Source of the DNA: 70-18 sp041691815 | Lineage (GTDB): Bacteria; Pseudomonadota; Alphaproteobacteria; Acetobacterales; Acetobacteraceae | DNA length: 55,499 nucleotides | Direction: 5' to 3' | Assembly: GCA_041691815.1 (NCBI GenBank) | Contig: JBEPTZ010000012.1 | Location: 1 to 55,499, forward strand | In this document: piece by piece, positions 1 to 8,979 of the stretch | How positions within the stretch are numbered: position 1 is the stretch's first letter | Layout: each line of letters begins with the position of its first letter | Made by a program: the position numbers and the translations under genes | The notes under the pieces: generated by a model | The model's database searches: none | Told to the model about the DNA's origin: nothing | Seen by the model: only the letters and a program-made list of their open reading frames with translations

Positions 1-2346
1 GCGGCACCCGCCGCCGTGCGGCAGGCAGCCGGCCAACCGCTGGCCGCACTCGGCGACCCCGAGCGGCCCGAAGCCATCGCCGGCCTACTGCGCGGCGAAG
101 GCGAGGCCGGCGGCGTCGTGCTGCGGCTGGCCGATGGCGGCGGAACACAGCTGCATCGCATCCGGCTCAACCCGCGAGCCGGTGGCGGCTGGCACGGCAG
201 CGGCCGCGATATCACCGCCGAGACCGAAGCCGTCGCCCGCGCCGAAGCCGCCGAACACGCCCTTGAACGCGCCCGCCAACGCCTCGCCGAGCTGGTGCTG
301 GAGCGCGACCGCGTGCTGTCGGCGGTCGGCCATGACGTGCGCACGCCGATGAGCAGCATCCTCGGCATCTGCTCGCTGCTGCTGGAAGGCGCGCTGGAGG
401 ACGAGCAGCGAAGCTGGATCACCCGCATCCGCGCCAGTTGCGAAACGCTGCTGGCGATGCTGAACGGCCTGCTGGAGATCGCCAGCCTCGATTCCGGCAC
501 CGCCACGCTGCATCTCGGCGAGGTCGATGTCGCCGACCTGGTGCGCGAAGTGACCCAGACGCTGACCCCGCAGGCCACCGACAAGGGCCTCGCGCTGGCG
601 GTGCGCCAGGACGAGGCGCTGGCCGGGCTGTGGCTGACCGACCCGACCAGGCTGCGCCAGATCCTGTTCAACCTGGTCGACAACGCGATCAAATACACCG
701 CCAGCGGCAAGGTGGAGGTCCGCAGCGCAGTGCTGTCCGGCGCCGACGGGCAGACCTCGCTCCGCATCACCGTCACCGACAGCGGCCCCGGCATCGCGCC
801 GGAGGAGCGGGCGCGGATCTTCGACCGTTTCCGCCGCGGCGAGGGCGAGCGCCAGCATGGCGGCCTTGGCCTCGGCCTGGCGCTGTGCCGCGACATCGCC
901 GGCCTGATGGGCGGCACGCTGACCGTGGAGAGCACGCGCGACGTCGGCAGCGAGTTCACCTTCGCCATCCCCGCCGAACGGGTGCCCGACCGCTACCAGC
1001 AGATGCCGTATGCCGGCCACAGCTGCGTCGTCATCGGCTTTGCCGGCGAACTGCAGCAGCGGCTGTCCGAGCGCCTCGCCGCCCTCGGCTTCGCGGTCGA
1101 GTATGCGCCGGACGGCTTCATCGGCTTCGGCCTCGCCGAGCGCACCGCCACCCAGCGTGGCATGCTCGATCTGGTGGTGCTGGACGGCGCACTGGCCGGC
1201 ATGGACCCGGCCGGCCTCGCCCGCCGGCTGCAGGCGGCCGCCTTCGCCCGCACCGCGCGGATCCTCGCCGTCATCCCCGAGACCGGCGACACCGCCGGGC
1301 TGGCGGATATTGTCGACGCATCCATCCCGGCGGAGATCGGCTCGGCGGAAATCGCGCGCGCCGCCGGCCGGATGGTCGCCGACCGCTCGCCGCTGGCGGC
1401 GCTGGAAGCCGGCATGGCGGAGGCGGTCGGCAAGCGCGTGCTGATCGTCGAGGACAACAAGATCAACCAGGCGCTGCTGAGCGCCGCCCTGGCGCGGCAG
1501 GGCTTCACCACCTTCGTCGCCGATAATGGCGAGGATGCCATCCGTATCCTCGCTCCCGGCGGGTTCGACGCCGTGCTGATGGACATCCAGATCCCAGGAA
1601 TCGACGGGCTGGAGACCACCCGCCGCATCCGCGCCGCCGACACCCCATCGCGCGCCATCCCGATCATCGCGCTGACCGCACTCAGCGGCGGTCTGCTCCG
1701 CCAACGCTGCGAGGCAGCCGGGGTCACCGCGCTTGCCGAGAAGCCGATCAACGCCGAACGGCTGGGCCATATGCTGCATACCTGGATCGCCCAGGGCGGC
1801 GTGCCGCAGCCGCCGGCGGCGAAGGACGCCATCGCCTTCCAGGATCGCGAGAATGCCAAATGGCTGGGCCATATCCAGCGCGGCTGGATCGCCCAGGGCG
1901 AAGCATCCCCCACGCCAGCCGAGGACGACGCCGCCGCGCTCGCCGACGAGGACGACGACGAAGAGGCCGTCGAGGTCTCCGATGCGTTCCTCGAATGCCT
2001 GGTTGCCGATGTCGGCCTCACACGCGCCCGCATGCTGGTGCAGACCTTCGGCCGCGATGCGATGGCGCGCAGCCGCCAGTTGCAGGAACTGCTGCCAGCC
2101 TGGGAAGCCGCCTCGATCACCACGATCTGCCACGACCTCGACGGGGTGGCGGCCACGCTCGGCGCGGTGGCGCTCAGCGAGTGCCTCGAGGCGCTGGCGG
2201 ACGCCGTCAGGCGCGGCGCCAGGGACCAGGCCACACACCTGGCCGGACGGCTCGATGCGATCCTGGTCCCGACGCTGAGCATCCTGATGGCCCGGCTCAC
2301 CGGCATGGAGAACCAGCCGCCCGGCCCCAACCCGAAGGCCGCCTGA
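1..2346 (+). CDS. hybrid sensor histidine kinase/response regulator (5' end outside window)
   Basis: The reading frame is open to the first base, so the N-terminus and any sensor part lie upstream. Counting residues from the GTG at base 16, the order is: a PAS-like tail (about 20-68), a short coiled linker, a HisKA domain with the phospho-acceptor His106 in VGHDVRTP, a HATPase_c domain (N box LVDNAIKYT, DSGPGIAP, GLGLGLAL), a degenerate receiver-like stretch (about 335-450), a true receiver domain (VLIVEDNKINQ; acceptor Asp in LMDIQIPGIDG), and a C-terminal HPt-like domain with CHDLDGVAATLGA in place of the usual HTLKG pattern. This is a complete phosphorelay on one chain, probably membrane-linked through the missing N-terminus. 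The linker before the HPt domain holds a direct duplication (WIAQG twice). It converges on the kdp operon, and its signal and output are not visible. Confidence 0.9.
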   Translation, partial: AAPAAVRQAAGQPLAALGDPERPEAIAGLLRGEGEAGGVVLRLADGGGTQLHRIRLNPRAGGGWHGSGRDITAETEAVARAEAAEHALERARQRLAELVLERDRVLSAVGHDVRTPMSSILGICSLLLEGALEDEQRSWITRIRASCETLLAMLNGLLEIASLDSGTATLHLGEVDVADLVREVTQTLTPQATDKGLALAVRQDEALAGLWLTDPTRLRQILFNLVDNAIKYTASGKVEVRSAVLSGADGQTSLRITVTDSGPGIAPEERARIFDRFRRGEGERQHGGLGLGLALCRDIAGLMGGTLTVESTRDVGSEFTFAIPAERVPDRYQQMPYAGHSCVVIGFAGELQQRLSERLAALGFAVEYAPDGFIGFGLAERTATQRGMLDLVVLDGALAGMDPAGLARRLQAAAFARTARILAVIPETGDTAGLADIVDASIPAEIGSAEIARAAGRMVADRSPLAALEAGMAEAVGKRVLIVEDNKINQALLSAALARQGFTTFVADNGEDAIRILAPGGFDAVLMDIQIPGIDGLETTRRIRAADTPSRAIPIIALTALSGGLLRQRCEAAGVTALAEKPINAERLGHMLHTWIAQGGVPQPPAAKDAIAFQDRENAKWLGHIQRGWIAQGEASPTPAEDDAAALADEDDDEEAVEVSDAFLECLVADVGLTRARMLVQTFGRDAMARSRQLQELLPAWEAASITTICHDLDGVAATLGAVALSECLEALADAVRRGARDQATHLAGRLDAILVPTLSILMARLTGMENQPPGPNPKAA

Positions 2347-2384
2347 GGCAAGCCTGCCGCCCCCTGTGCTTGCTGCCGGTGCGG

Positions 2385-2832
2385 CTACCGCTGCGGTGGT
2401 TCAGGGGGCGACAGGTTGCCCAACGCCGCGATCAGCGCCGCTGGTGTGCGCGCGGCCCTGATCGCGGCCAGCACGGCCGGGTCCCGCAGCCGACGCGAGG
2501 CGGCGGCCAGCCGGGCCAGATGCACCGCGTCGGCACCCTCCGGGCTGAGCAGCAGGAACACCAGGTCCACCGGCCGCCCGTCGATGGCATCGAAGGCGAT
2601 CGGCCGGTCGAGCCGCGCGAAAAACCCGGCCGGTTCCGCCAGCCCCGGCAGCCGCGCATGCGGCACCGCGATGCCCGCCGCCGGTGCCGGTGGAGCCCAG
2701 CGCCTCGCGCGCCGCCAGCCGGCGGCCGATCTCCGCACCGTCGCGGCCCAGCGCCGCCGCCGCATGGCGGGCGAGTTCGGCCAGCAGTGCGGCCTTGTCA
2801 GCGGCGCGCAGGCCGGTCAGCAACTGGGTCAT
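2385..2832 (-). pseudogene. ptsN-like EIIA-Ntr, split by a one-base frameshift
   Basis: The N-terminal half (MTQLLTGLRAADKAALL to REALGSTGTGGG) reads in one frame from the ATG at 2832. The C-terminal half reads in another frame and carries GIAVPHARLPGL, with the active-site His of PTS EIIA-Ntr, followed by the rest of the fold to about base 2385. The join needs removal of one base in a C-run at 2674-2676 (GGCGGCGGG on the coding strand). Joined, the protein would be close to the usual EIIA-Ntr length of about 150 residues. The start overlaps the kdpE stop (ATGA), so it is the last gene of the kdp operon. Dephosphorylated EIIA-Ntr stimulates KdpD in E. coli, so a kdp-linked copy fits a regulatory role. 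The break may be a real pseudogene, a sequencing error in a G-run, or frameshifting. Confidence 0.75.
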
Positions 2833-3521
2833 GGCGGTGGTCCATCATGCAGCGCCAGCCGGTAGCCGACGCCGGTTTCGGTGAGGATATGCCGGGGACG
2901 CTCGGGGTCGGCCTCGATCTTCTGCCGCAGTTGGCGGACATAGACGCGCAATTGCTGCACGTCGCCGCTGGCGCCCCATAATTTACCCAGCACCATCCGA
3001 TGCGTCAGCACCTTGCCGGCATGCGCCACCAGCAGGGTCAGGATATCGTATTCACGCGGCGACAGATGCACCTCCGCCTCGCCCAGCCGCACGATCCGCC
3101 GCACCAGATCGACGCTGAGATCGCCGCTGCGGAACAGCGGCGGGGTGTTCTCGGCCTGCAACCGATGGCGCAGGGCGGCGCGCAGCCGGGCCATCAACTC
3201 GGCGATGCCGAACGGTTTGGTGACGTAGTCGTCCGCGCCGAGGTCGAGTGCCGCCACCTTGCCGCCCTCGGTTTCGCGCGAGGAGAGCACGACGATCGGC
3301 ACCGCCGAGTTCTCGCGCAACCGGCGGATCACCTCCAGCCCGTCGATATCCGGCAGGCCAAGATCGAGCACAATGATATCAGCAGCTTGCGCGCGGTCCA
3401 GCGCCTCGGCGCCGGTGGCGGCCTCCTCGGTGCGGTAGCCCTCGGCCTGCAGGCTGGTGCGCAACAGGCGGCGGATCGCGGTCTCGTCGTCGACGATCAA
3501 TACCAGCGGCGCCAGGGTCAT
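2829..3521 (-). CDS. kdpE: KdpE, OmpR-family response regulator
   Basis: This 230-residue protein has an N-terminal receiver domain and a C-terminal OmpR/PhoB winged helix. The receiver shows the acidic pair in VDDE (about 11-13), acceptor Asp53 in VLDLGLPD and the Lys of TKPF. The C-terminal part shows the LSPREYDILTLL and RVYVRQLRQKIE signatures. It is the cytoplasmic partner of KdpD and activates the kdp promoter when external K+ is limiting. The start overlaps the end of kdpD (ATGA), and its own stop overlaps the ptsN-like gene, so the three are translationally coupled. Its likely binding site is the CATAGG repeat set upstream of the operon. Confidence 0.95.
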   Translation of the reverse strand: MTLAPLVLIVDDETAIRRLLRTSLQAEGYRTEEAATGAEALDRAQAADIIVLDLGLPDIDGLEVIRRLRENSAVPIVVLSSRETEGGKVAALDLGADDYVTKPFGIAELMARLRAALRHRLQAENTPPLFRSGDLSVDLVRRIVRLGEAEVHLSPREYDILTLLVAHAGKVLTHRMVLGKLWGASGDVQQLRVYVRQLRQKIEADPERPRHILTETGVGYRLALHDGPPP

Positions 3522-6151
3522 GTCGGCAGCACCAGGGTGAACACCGCGCCGCCACCGGGCCGGGCGCCGGCGGTGATCCGCCCGCCCATCGCCGCCAGGA
3601 AGCCGCGGCAGATCGCCAGGCCGAGGCCGGTGCCGGCCGGGCGGCCATCGGCGGAGCTTGCGGCAACTCGATGAAAAGGCTCGAAAACCCGTTCCATCTC
3701 GGCTTTCGGGATGCCGGGGCCGCGATCCATCACGCGCAGGGTGACGCCGTTTTCGGCCACTGCCTGCACGGTGATCGCGCTAGCGGCGGGGGCGTATTTG
3801 GCGGCGTTGTCCAGCAGGTTGAACAGCACCTGCTCGAACAGCACCGGGTCCAGCCGGGGCAGCGGCAGGTCGGGCTGCAGGTCAAGGATCACCTCGTGTC
3901 CGGCCAGCATATCGGCGGCGCGGGCCAGCACGCTGCCGATCGCCTCGCCGATATCAACCGGCTCGCGGGAGGGGGTGATGGCGCCGGATTCGAGGCGGGT
4001 CATGTCCAGCAGATTGCCGACGAAGCGGCCCATACGGGCGGATTCAGTGGCGATTATGGCGGTTAAATCGCGCTGATTCTCGGCAGAAAGTGTCGATCCG
4101 TAGGTAAAAAGTGTGTCGGCGGCGCCGTGGATCGCCGCCAGCGGGGTGCGCAGATCATGCGACACCGAGGTCAGCAACGCGGCGCGGAGACGATCGGCTT
4201 CGGCGTGCATTCGAATGCGGTCGAGGTCCTCGACCAGCAGCACGCGCTCGATCGACACCGCCGCCTGGTCGGCCAGCGCGTCCAGCAGGCGGTGCTGGTC
4301 GGGGGTCAGGCGCGGGCCATCGAGGCCGAGCACGCCGAGGATGCCGCGGCCGGTGCGCAGCGGCAGGAACAGGCGCCGCGCGCCGGGCAGCGTATCGGAG
4401 CCGTGGCCGGCGGCGCGGTCGTGGCTCCAGCACCATTGCGCGGCGGCGAGATCGGCCGAATCGAGAGCATCTTCAGGGGGATAGCCGGCGCGCGGGGTGA
4501 CGCGGCTGCGGTCGTCGTCGGGCAGCAGCAGCATCACCCGCAGCTTCAGCATCGCGGCGATCTGGTAGGCGGTGGCCCAGAGCAGGTCATCGAGCGAGCC
4601 GATGCCGGCCAGCTTGCGACTGAAGCCGTAGAGTTGCTCGGTGGTGCGGGCACGCTGGCGGGCGGCGAGCGCCTGGGCGCGGACCGCGGCGGCGAGGTTG
4701 CTGGCCAGGATCGCGGTGACCGCGAAGAAGAACAGCGCCACCACGTTCTCGGGTGCGGCGATGGTGAAGGTGTAGAGCGGCGGCAGGAACAGGAAGTTAT
4801 AACTCATAACTGACAGCAAACAGGCGAACAGCGATGGCAGCAATCCGCCGATAATCGCCGTCGCCAGCACCGCGGTAAGGAAGGCCAGCGCGATGTTACC
4901 GACCGCCAGCACCTGTTGCAGCGCCACGCCGACCAGCGTCGCCGCCGCCACCAGCAGCACCGCCGCCAGATAGGGGCGGGCCGAAAGTTCTGGGCGGGTG
5001 CGGCGTTCGCCGGGCGAGGCGTGCGGCGCCACTGGTGCGATGTGGATCGGTAGGTCGCCGGCCGCCGCGGTGAGGCGGGTGGCGAGGGAGGGTCGCCACC
5101 AGTGGGTCGGGCCGGGGTTGCCGAGCACGATCTGGGTGGCGTTGTGTTCGCGGGCATAGGCCAGGATGTCGGCGGCGACATCGCGGCCGGGGATGGTGAC
5201 CGCTTCGGCGCCGAGGCTTTGCGCGAGGCGCATGCTGGCGGCGATGCGGGTGAGTTCGGCTTCCGGCGCGCGCAGGGCGGCGGCGGTTTCGACATGCAGC
5301 GCGGTCCATGGGGCGCGCAGGCCGGCGGCCAGGCGGCTGGCGTAGCGGACCAGGGGTTCGCCGGCGCCGCGCCTGGTGATGCAGACCAGCACCCGCTCGC
5401 CAGCCGCCCAGGGGCCGCTGATGGCGTGCGCCTGCATGTGGTCGAGCAGTTGCGCGTCGACACGCTGGGCGGTGCGGCGCAGCGCCAGTTCGCGCAGGGC
5501 GGTGAGGTTGCCGATGGAGAAGTAGTTGGCCAGCGCCCGGCTGGCGGTTTTCGGCAGGTAGATGCGGCCTTCGCGCAGGCGCTGGAGCAGGTCCTGCGGC
5601 GTGAGGTCGATCAGTTCGATCTCGTCGGCGGCGTCGATGATGCCGTCCGGCACCGTCTCGCGGACGCGGATGCGGGTGATGCCGGCGATGACGTCGTTGA
5701 GGCTTTCGACGTGCTGGATGTTCAGCGTGGTCCACACCTCGATGCCGGCGGCGAGCAGCTCGGCCACGTCCATGTAGCGCTTCGGGTGGCGGCTGCCTTC
5801 GGCATTGCTGTGGGCCAGTTCGTCCACCAGCACCAGGGCCGGGTGACGGGCCAGGATGGCGTCGAGGTCCATCTCCGCCAGCGCCGGGTCGCCCTGCGCG
5901 GCGGGGCGGCGGGGGATGGTTTCCAGGCCCTCGGTGAGGGCGGCGGTTTCGGCGCGGCCGTGGGTTTCGACCACACCGATCACCACTTCCCCGCCTTCCC
6001 GCCTGCGGGCCTGGGCGGCGGACAGCATCGCCCAGGTTTTGCCAACGCCGGGGGCGGCGCCGAGGAAGATCTTCAGACGGCCTTGCCGCGACTCAAGCGC
6101 CGCCTGCTTCAGCAGCGCTTCGGGCGAGGGGCGGCCGTCGCGGTCGGCCAT
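3518..6151 (-). CDS. kdpD: KdpD, osmosensitive K+ channel sensor histidine kinase
   Basis: At 877 residues it has normal KdpD length and order. The N-terminal KdpD domain has Walker A GAAPGVGKT (31-39) and Walker B-like LVLVDELAHSN (about 107-116). A universal-stress-type domain follows (about 250-370), then four closely spaced membrane helices (about 395-490, DUF4118), a GAF-like region, a HisKA domain with the phospho-acceptor His in VSHDLRTPLAAIHG, and a C-terminal HATPase (VLFNLLDNAAKYA, DRGPGIP, GTGLGLAICRG). It senses low K+ or ionic strength at the inner membrane and phosphorylates KdpE. It lies 3 bp after kdpC and overlaps kdpE by 4 bp. Confidence 0.96.
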   Translation of the reverse strand: MADRDGRPSPEALLKQAALESRQGRLKIFLGAAPGVGKTWAMLSAAQARRREGGEVVIGVVETHGRAETAALTEGLETIPRRPAAQGDPALAEMDLDAILARHPALVLVDELAHSNAEGSRHPKRYMDVAELLAAGIEVWTTLNIQHVESLNDVIAGITRIRVRETVPDGIIDAADEIELIDLTPQDLLQRLREGRIYLPKTASRALANYFSIGNLTALRELALRRTAQRVDAQLLDHMQAHAISGPWAAGERVLVCITRRGAGEPLVRYASRLAAGLRAPWTALHVETAAALRAPEAELTRIAASMRLAQSLGAEAVTIPGRDVAADILAYAREHNATQIVLGNPGPTHWWRPSLATRLTAAAGDLPIHIAPVAPHASPGERRTRPELSARPYLAAVLLVAAATLVGVALQQVLAVGNIALAFLTAVLATAIIGGLLPSLFACLLSVMSYNFLFLPPLYTFTIAAPENVVALFFFAVTAILASNLAAAVRAQALAARQRARTTEQLYGFSRKLAGIGSLDDLLWATAYQIAAMLKLRVMLLLPDDDRSRVTPRAGYPPEDALDSADLAAAQWCWSHDRAAGHGSDTLPGARRLFLPLRTGRGILGVLGLDGPRLTPDQHRLLDALADQAAVSIERVLLVEDLDRIRMHAEADRLRAALLTSVSHDLRTPLAAIHGAADTLFTYGSTLSAENQRDLTAIIATESARMGRFVGNLLDMTRLESGAITPSREPVDIGEAIGSVLARAADMLAGHEVILDLQPDLPLPRLDPVLFEQVLFNLLDNAAKYAPAASAITVQAVAENGVTLRVMDRGPGIPKAEMERVFEPFHRVAASSADGRPAGTGLGLAICRGFLAAMGGRITAGARPGGGAVFTLVLPT

Positions 6152-6154
6152 GGG

Positions 6155-6775
6155 TTATCCGCCCGCCAGCTTGTCCAGCGCCATGTTCAGCGCCAGCACG
6201 TTGACACGGGGTTCGCCGTAGAGGCCGAACAGCGGTTGCCGGACCTCGCCTTGCACCAATGCCTGCACCGCGGCATCGGACAGGTGGCGGGCCTTGGCCA
6301 CCCGCGCCACCTGGAACAGCGCCGCCGCCGGCGAGATGTCCGGGTCCAGGCCGCTGGCCGAGGTGGTGACCAGATCGGCGGGGATCGGCAGGCCGGCCTG
6401 CACTGCCTCGGGGTTCTCGGCGCGCAGGCGGGCAATGTCGGCGGTGACGCGGGCGACCAGCGCCTTCGAGGTGGGGCCGAGATTGGAGCCGCCGGAATTA
6501 TCGGCGTTGTACGGCGCGTCGACCGTCTTGCTAGCGTCCTTCGGGTCCGGTGCGGTGGTCGCCGAAGGGCGGGGGTGGAAATAGCCCGGCGCGGTGAAGT
6601 CCTGGCCGATCAGCCGCGAACCGATCACCCGGCCGCCCTGGATCACCAGGCTGCCAGTGGCCTGATCGGGAAACAGCACCTGGGCAAGGCCGGTAATGGC
6701 CAGCGGATAGGCCAGCCCGGTGAGCAGGGTCATCAGCACGACCATCATCACGGCGGGGCGGATATATTTGAGCAT
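6155..6775 (-). CDS. kdpC: KdpC, K+-transporting ATPase subunit C
   Basis: This 206-residue protein has one N-terminal membrane helix (VMMVVLMTLLTGLAYPLA) and the KdpC landmarks TGSLV, GSRLIGQ, the FHPRPSA segment, SGGSNLGPTS and SGLDPDISPAAA. KdpC is the periplasmic-facing subunit that stabilises the KdpFABC complex and increases nucleotide affinity of KdpB. It is separated from kdpB by a 149-bp gap filled by an inverted-repeat element, which is unusual because the other kdp genes are almost contiguous. No strong ribosome binding site is visible before its ATG. Confidence 0.95.
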   Translation of the reverse strand: MLKYIRPAVMMVVLMTLLTGLAYPLAITGLAQVLFPDQATGSLVIQGGRVIGSRLIGQDFTAPGYFHPRPSATTAPDPKDASKTVDAPYNADNSGGSNLGPTSKALVARVTADIARLRAENPEAVQAGLPIPADLVTTSASGLDPDISPAAALFQVARVAKARHLSDAAVQALVQGEVRQPLFGLYGEPRVNVLALNMALDKLAGG

Positions 6776-6818
6776 CTGATGGTCTTTTTAGCACAAAGGA
6801 AAGAAGGACAGGAAGAGC

Positions 6819-6914
6819 GGGGCGCTGCCCCGCACCCCGCCAAGGGCCGGGCCCTTGGAACCCATCCATGAGGTCCAGGGTCTCGGACCCTGGCGGGGCG
6901 CGGGGCAGAGCCCC
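6819..6914. repeat. GC-rich inverted-repeat element inside the kdp operon
   Basis: Two 24-bp arms, 6819-6842 and 6891-6914, are reverse complements with 2 mismatches. Between them lie two smaller perfect hairpins, AAGGGCC/GGCCCTT and CCAGGGTC/GACCCTGG. Each arm also folds locally (GCGGGGC gct GCCCCGC in the left arm). The element fills the gap between the kdpB stop and the kdpC start. It looks like a REP-type interspersed repeat rather than a Rho-independent terminator, since no T-run follows on either strand. Confidence 0.75.
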
Positions 6915-6924
6915 GGCTTGCTTT

Positions 6925-8967
6925 TCACGCCAACCCCAACCCGCTGATCGCCAGATCAATCAACTTGATGCCGATAAACGGCGCGGCGAGGCCCCCAAGT
7001 CCGTAGATCAGCAGGTTGCGGCGGAGGAGTGCGGCGGCGCCGATGGCGCGGTAGGGCACGCCGCGCAGGGCGAGTGGGATCAGCGCGATGATGATCAGGG
7101 CGTTGAAGATGATGGCGGAGAGGATGGCGCTTTGCGGGGTGGCCAGGTGCATCACGTTCAGGGCGGCCAGTTGCGGGTAGAAGGCGAGGAACATGGCGGG
7201 GATGATGGCGAAGTATTTGGCGACGTCGTTGGCGATCGAGAAGGTGGTCAGTGCGCCGCGGGTCATCAGCAGTTGTTTGCCGATCTCGACGATCTCGATG
7301 AGTTTGGTGGGATCGCTGTCGAGGTCGACCATGTTGCCGGCCTCGCGGGCGGCGACGGTGCCGGTGTTCATCGCCACGCCGACATCGGCCTGGGCGAGGG
7401 CGGGGGCGTCGTTGGTGCCGTCGCCGCACATGGCGACCAGCTTGCCTTGGGATTGTTCGGCGCGGATCAGGGCGAGTTTGGCTTCCGGGGTGGCCTGGGC
7501 GAGGAAGTCGTCGACGCCGGCCTCGGCGGCGATGGCGGCGGCGGTGTTGGGGTTGTCGCCGGTGATCATCACGGTGCGGATGCCCATGCGGCGCAGCTCG
7601 GCGAAGCGTTCGCGGATGCCGCCTTTGACGATGTCCTTCAGGTGGATGATGCCGAGCAGGGTGGCGCCGTCGGCGACCGCGAGCGGGGTGCCGCCGGCCT
7701 TGCCGATGCGCTCGGCGATGGCGGCGGCTTCGGCCAGGGCGGCGGCGGGGGTGGCGGGGTTGAGTGTTTGGACGTGGGCGAGCACGGCGTCGACAGCACC
7801 TTTGCGGATCTGACGGTTGGGCAGGTCGATGCCGCTCATGCGGGTTTGCGCGGTGAACGGGATGAAGCTTGCGGCGGGGCTGGCGGTGGCGCGCAACTGG
7901 TAGCGGTCCTTGGCGAGGACGGTGATGGAGCGGCCTTCGGGGGTTTCGTCGGCCAGGGAGGAGCGTTGGGCGGCTTCGGCCAGGGCGGCTTCGGTGATGC
8001 CGGCGAGGGGGAGAAATTCGCTGGCCTGGCGGTTGCCCAGGGTGATGGTGCCGGTTTTGTCGAGCAGCAGGGTGTCGACATCGCCGGCGGCTTCCACCGC
8101 GCGGCCGGACATTGCCAGCACGTTGAAGCGCACCAGGCGGTCCATGCCGGCGATGCCGATGGCTGAGAGCAGGGCGCCGATGGTGGTGGGGATGAGGGTG
8201 ACGAACAGCGCCACCAGCACCAGCACCGAGAGTTGGCCGCCGGCATAGGCGGCGAACGCCGGCAGGGTGGCGACCGCCAGCACGAAGATCAGCGTGAGGC
8301 CGGCGAGCAGGATGTTGAGCGCGATCTCGTTGGGGGTTTTCTGGCGCGAGGCGCCTTCGACCAGGGCGATCATGCGGTCGAGAAAAGTGTTGCCCTGGGC
8401 TGCGGTGATGCGGATGCGCAGATGGTCGGAGACCACCTGGGTGCCGCCGGTGACGGCCGAGCGGTCGCCGCCGGCCTCGCGGATGACGGGGGCGGATTCG
8501 CCGGTGATGGCGGCTTCGTTGACGGCGGCGACGCCCTCGATGACTTCGCCGTCGCTGGGGATGATGGCGCCGGCGGCGACTTGCACGATGTCGCCCTGGC
8601 GCAACGCGGCGGCGGGGACGGTTTCGGTGCTGCCATCGGGGCGCAGGCGGGTGGCCTGGGTTTCGCTGCGGGCGTGGCGCAGGCTGGCGGCCTGGGCGCG
8701 GCCGCGGCCTTCGGCGACTGCTTCGGCAAAGGTGGCGAAGATCAGGGTGAACCAGAGCCAGAGGTTGATCTGGATGGCGAAACCGGGGTGCGGGCGGGCT
8801 TCGAGCAGGTCGCGGATCAGCAGGATGGTGGTGAGGATGGTGACGATCTCGACGACGAACATCACCGGGCTGCGCCACAACAGGCGCGGGTCGAGCTTGC
8901 GGATTGCCTGGGTGAAGGCGGGGAGCAGGATGGCGGGGTCGAGCATGGCGGCGGATTGGCGGGGCAT
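6925..8967 (-). CDS. kdpB: KdpB, K+-transporting P-type ATPase catalytic subunit
   Basis: At 680 residues this is standard KdpB length. P-type ATPase motifs are present: TGES (155-158) in the actuator domain, DKTGTIT with the phosphorylated Asp303, the nucleotide-binding KGAVDAVL region, and MCGDGTNDAPALAQADVG in the P-domain hinge. Membrane segments occur near residues 38-80, 215-270 and at the C-terminus (about 580-675). It hydrolyses ATP in the cytoplasm to drive K+ import through KdpA. The start is 12 bp downstream of the kdpA stop. The C-terminus is followed by the GC-rich repeat element. Confidence 0.97.
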   Translation of the reverse strand: MPRQSAAMLDPAILLPAFTQAIRKLDPRLLWRSPVMFVVEIVTILTTILLIRDLLEARPHPGFAIQINLWLWFTLIFATFAEAVAEGRGRAQAASLRHARSETQATRLRPDGSTETVPAAALRQGDIVQVAAGAIIPSDGEVIEGVAAVNEAAITGESAPVIREAGGDRSAVTGGTQVVSDHLRIRITAAQGNTFLDRMIALVEGASRQKTPNEIALNILLAGLTLIFVLAVATLPAFAAYAGGQLSVLVLVALFVTLIPTTIGALLSAIGIAGMDRLVRFNVLAMSGRAVEAAGDVDTLLLDKTGTITLGNRQASEFLPLAGITEAALAEAAQRSSLADETPEGRSITVLAKDRYQLRATASPAASFIPFTAQTRMSGIDLPNRQIRKGAVDAVLAHVQTLNPATPAAALAEAAAIAERIGKAGGTPLAVADGATLLGIIHLKDIVKGGIRERFAELRRMGIRTVMITGDNPNTAAAIAAEAGVDDFLAQATPEAKLALIRAEQSQGKLVAMCGDGTNDAPALAQADVGVAMNTGTVAAREAGNMVDLDSDPTKLIEIVEIGKQLLMTRGALTTFSIANDVAKYFAIIPAMFLAFYPQLAALNVMHLATPQSAILSAIIFNALIIIALIPLALRGVPYRAIGAAALLRRNLLIYGLGGLAAPFIGIKLIDLAISGLGLA

Positions 8968-8979
8968 GGGAGGTCTCGC

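Noticed and set aside
85..2238. 717-codon open frame antisense to the hybrid kinase
   Set aside because: Composition is the low-complexity pattern expected opposite a GC-rich gene, there are no recognisable motifs, and the sense strand encodes clear kinase and receiver domains.
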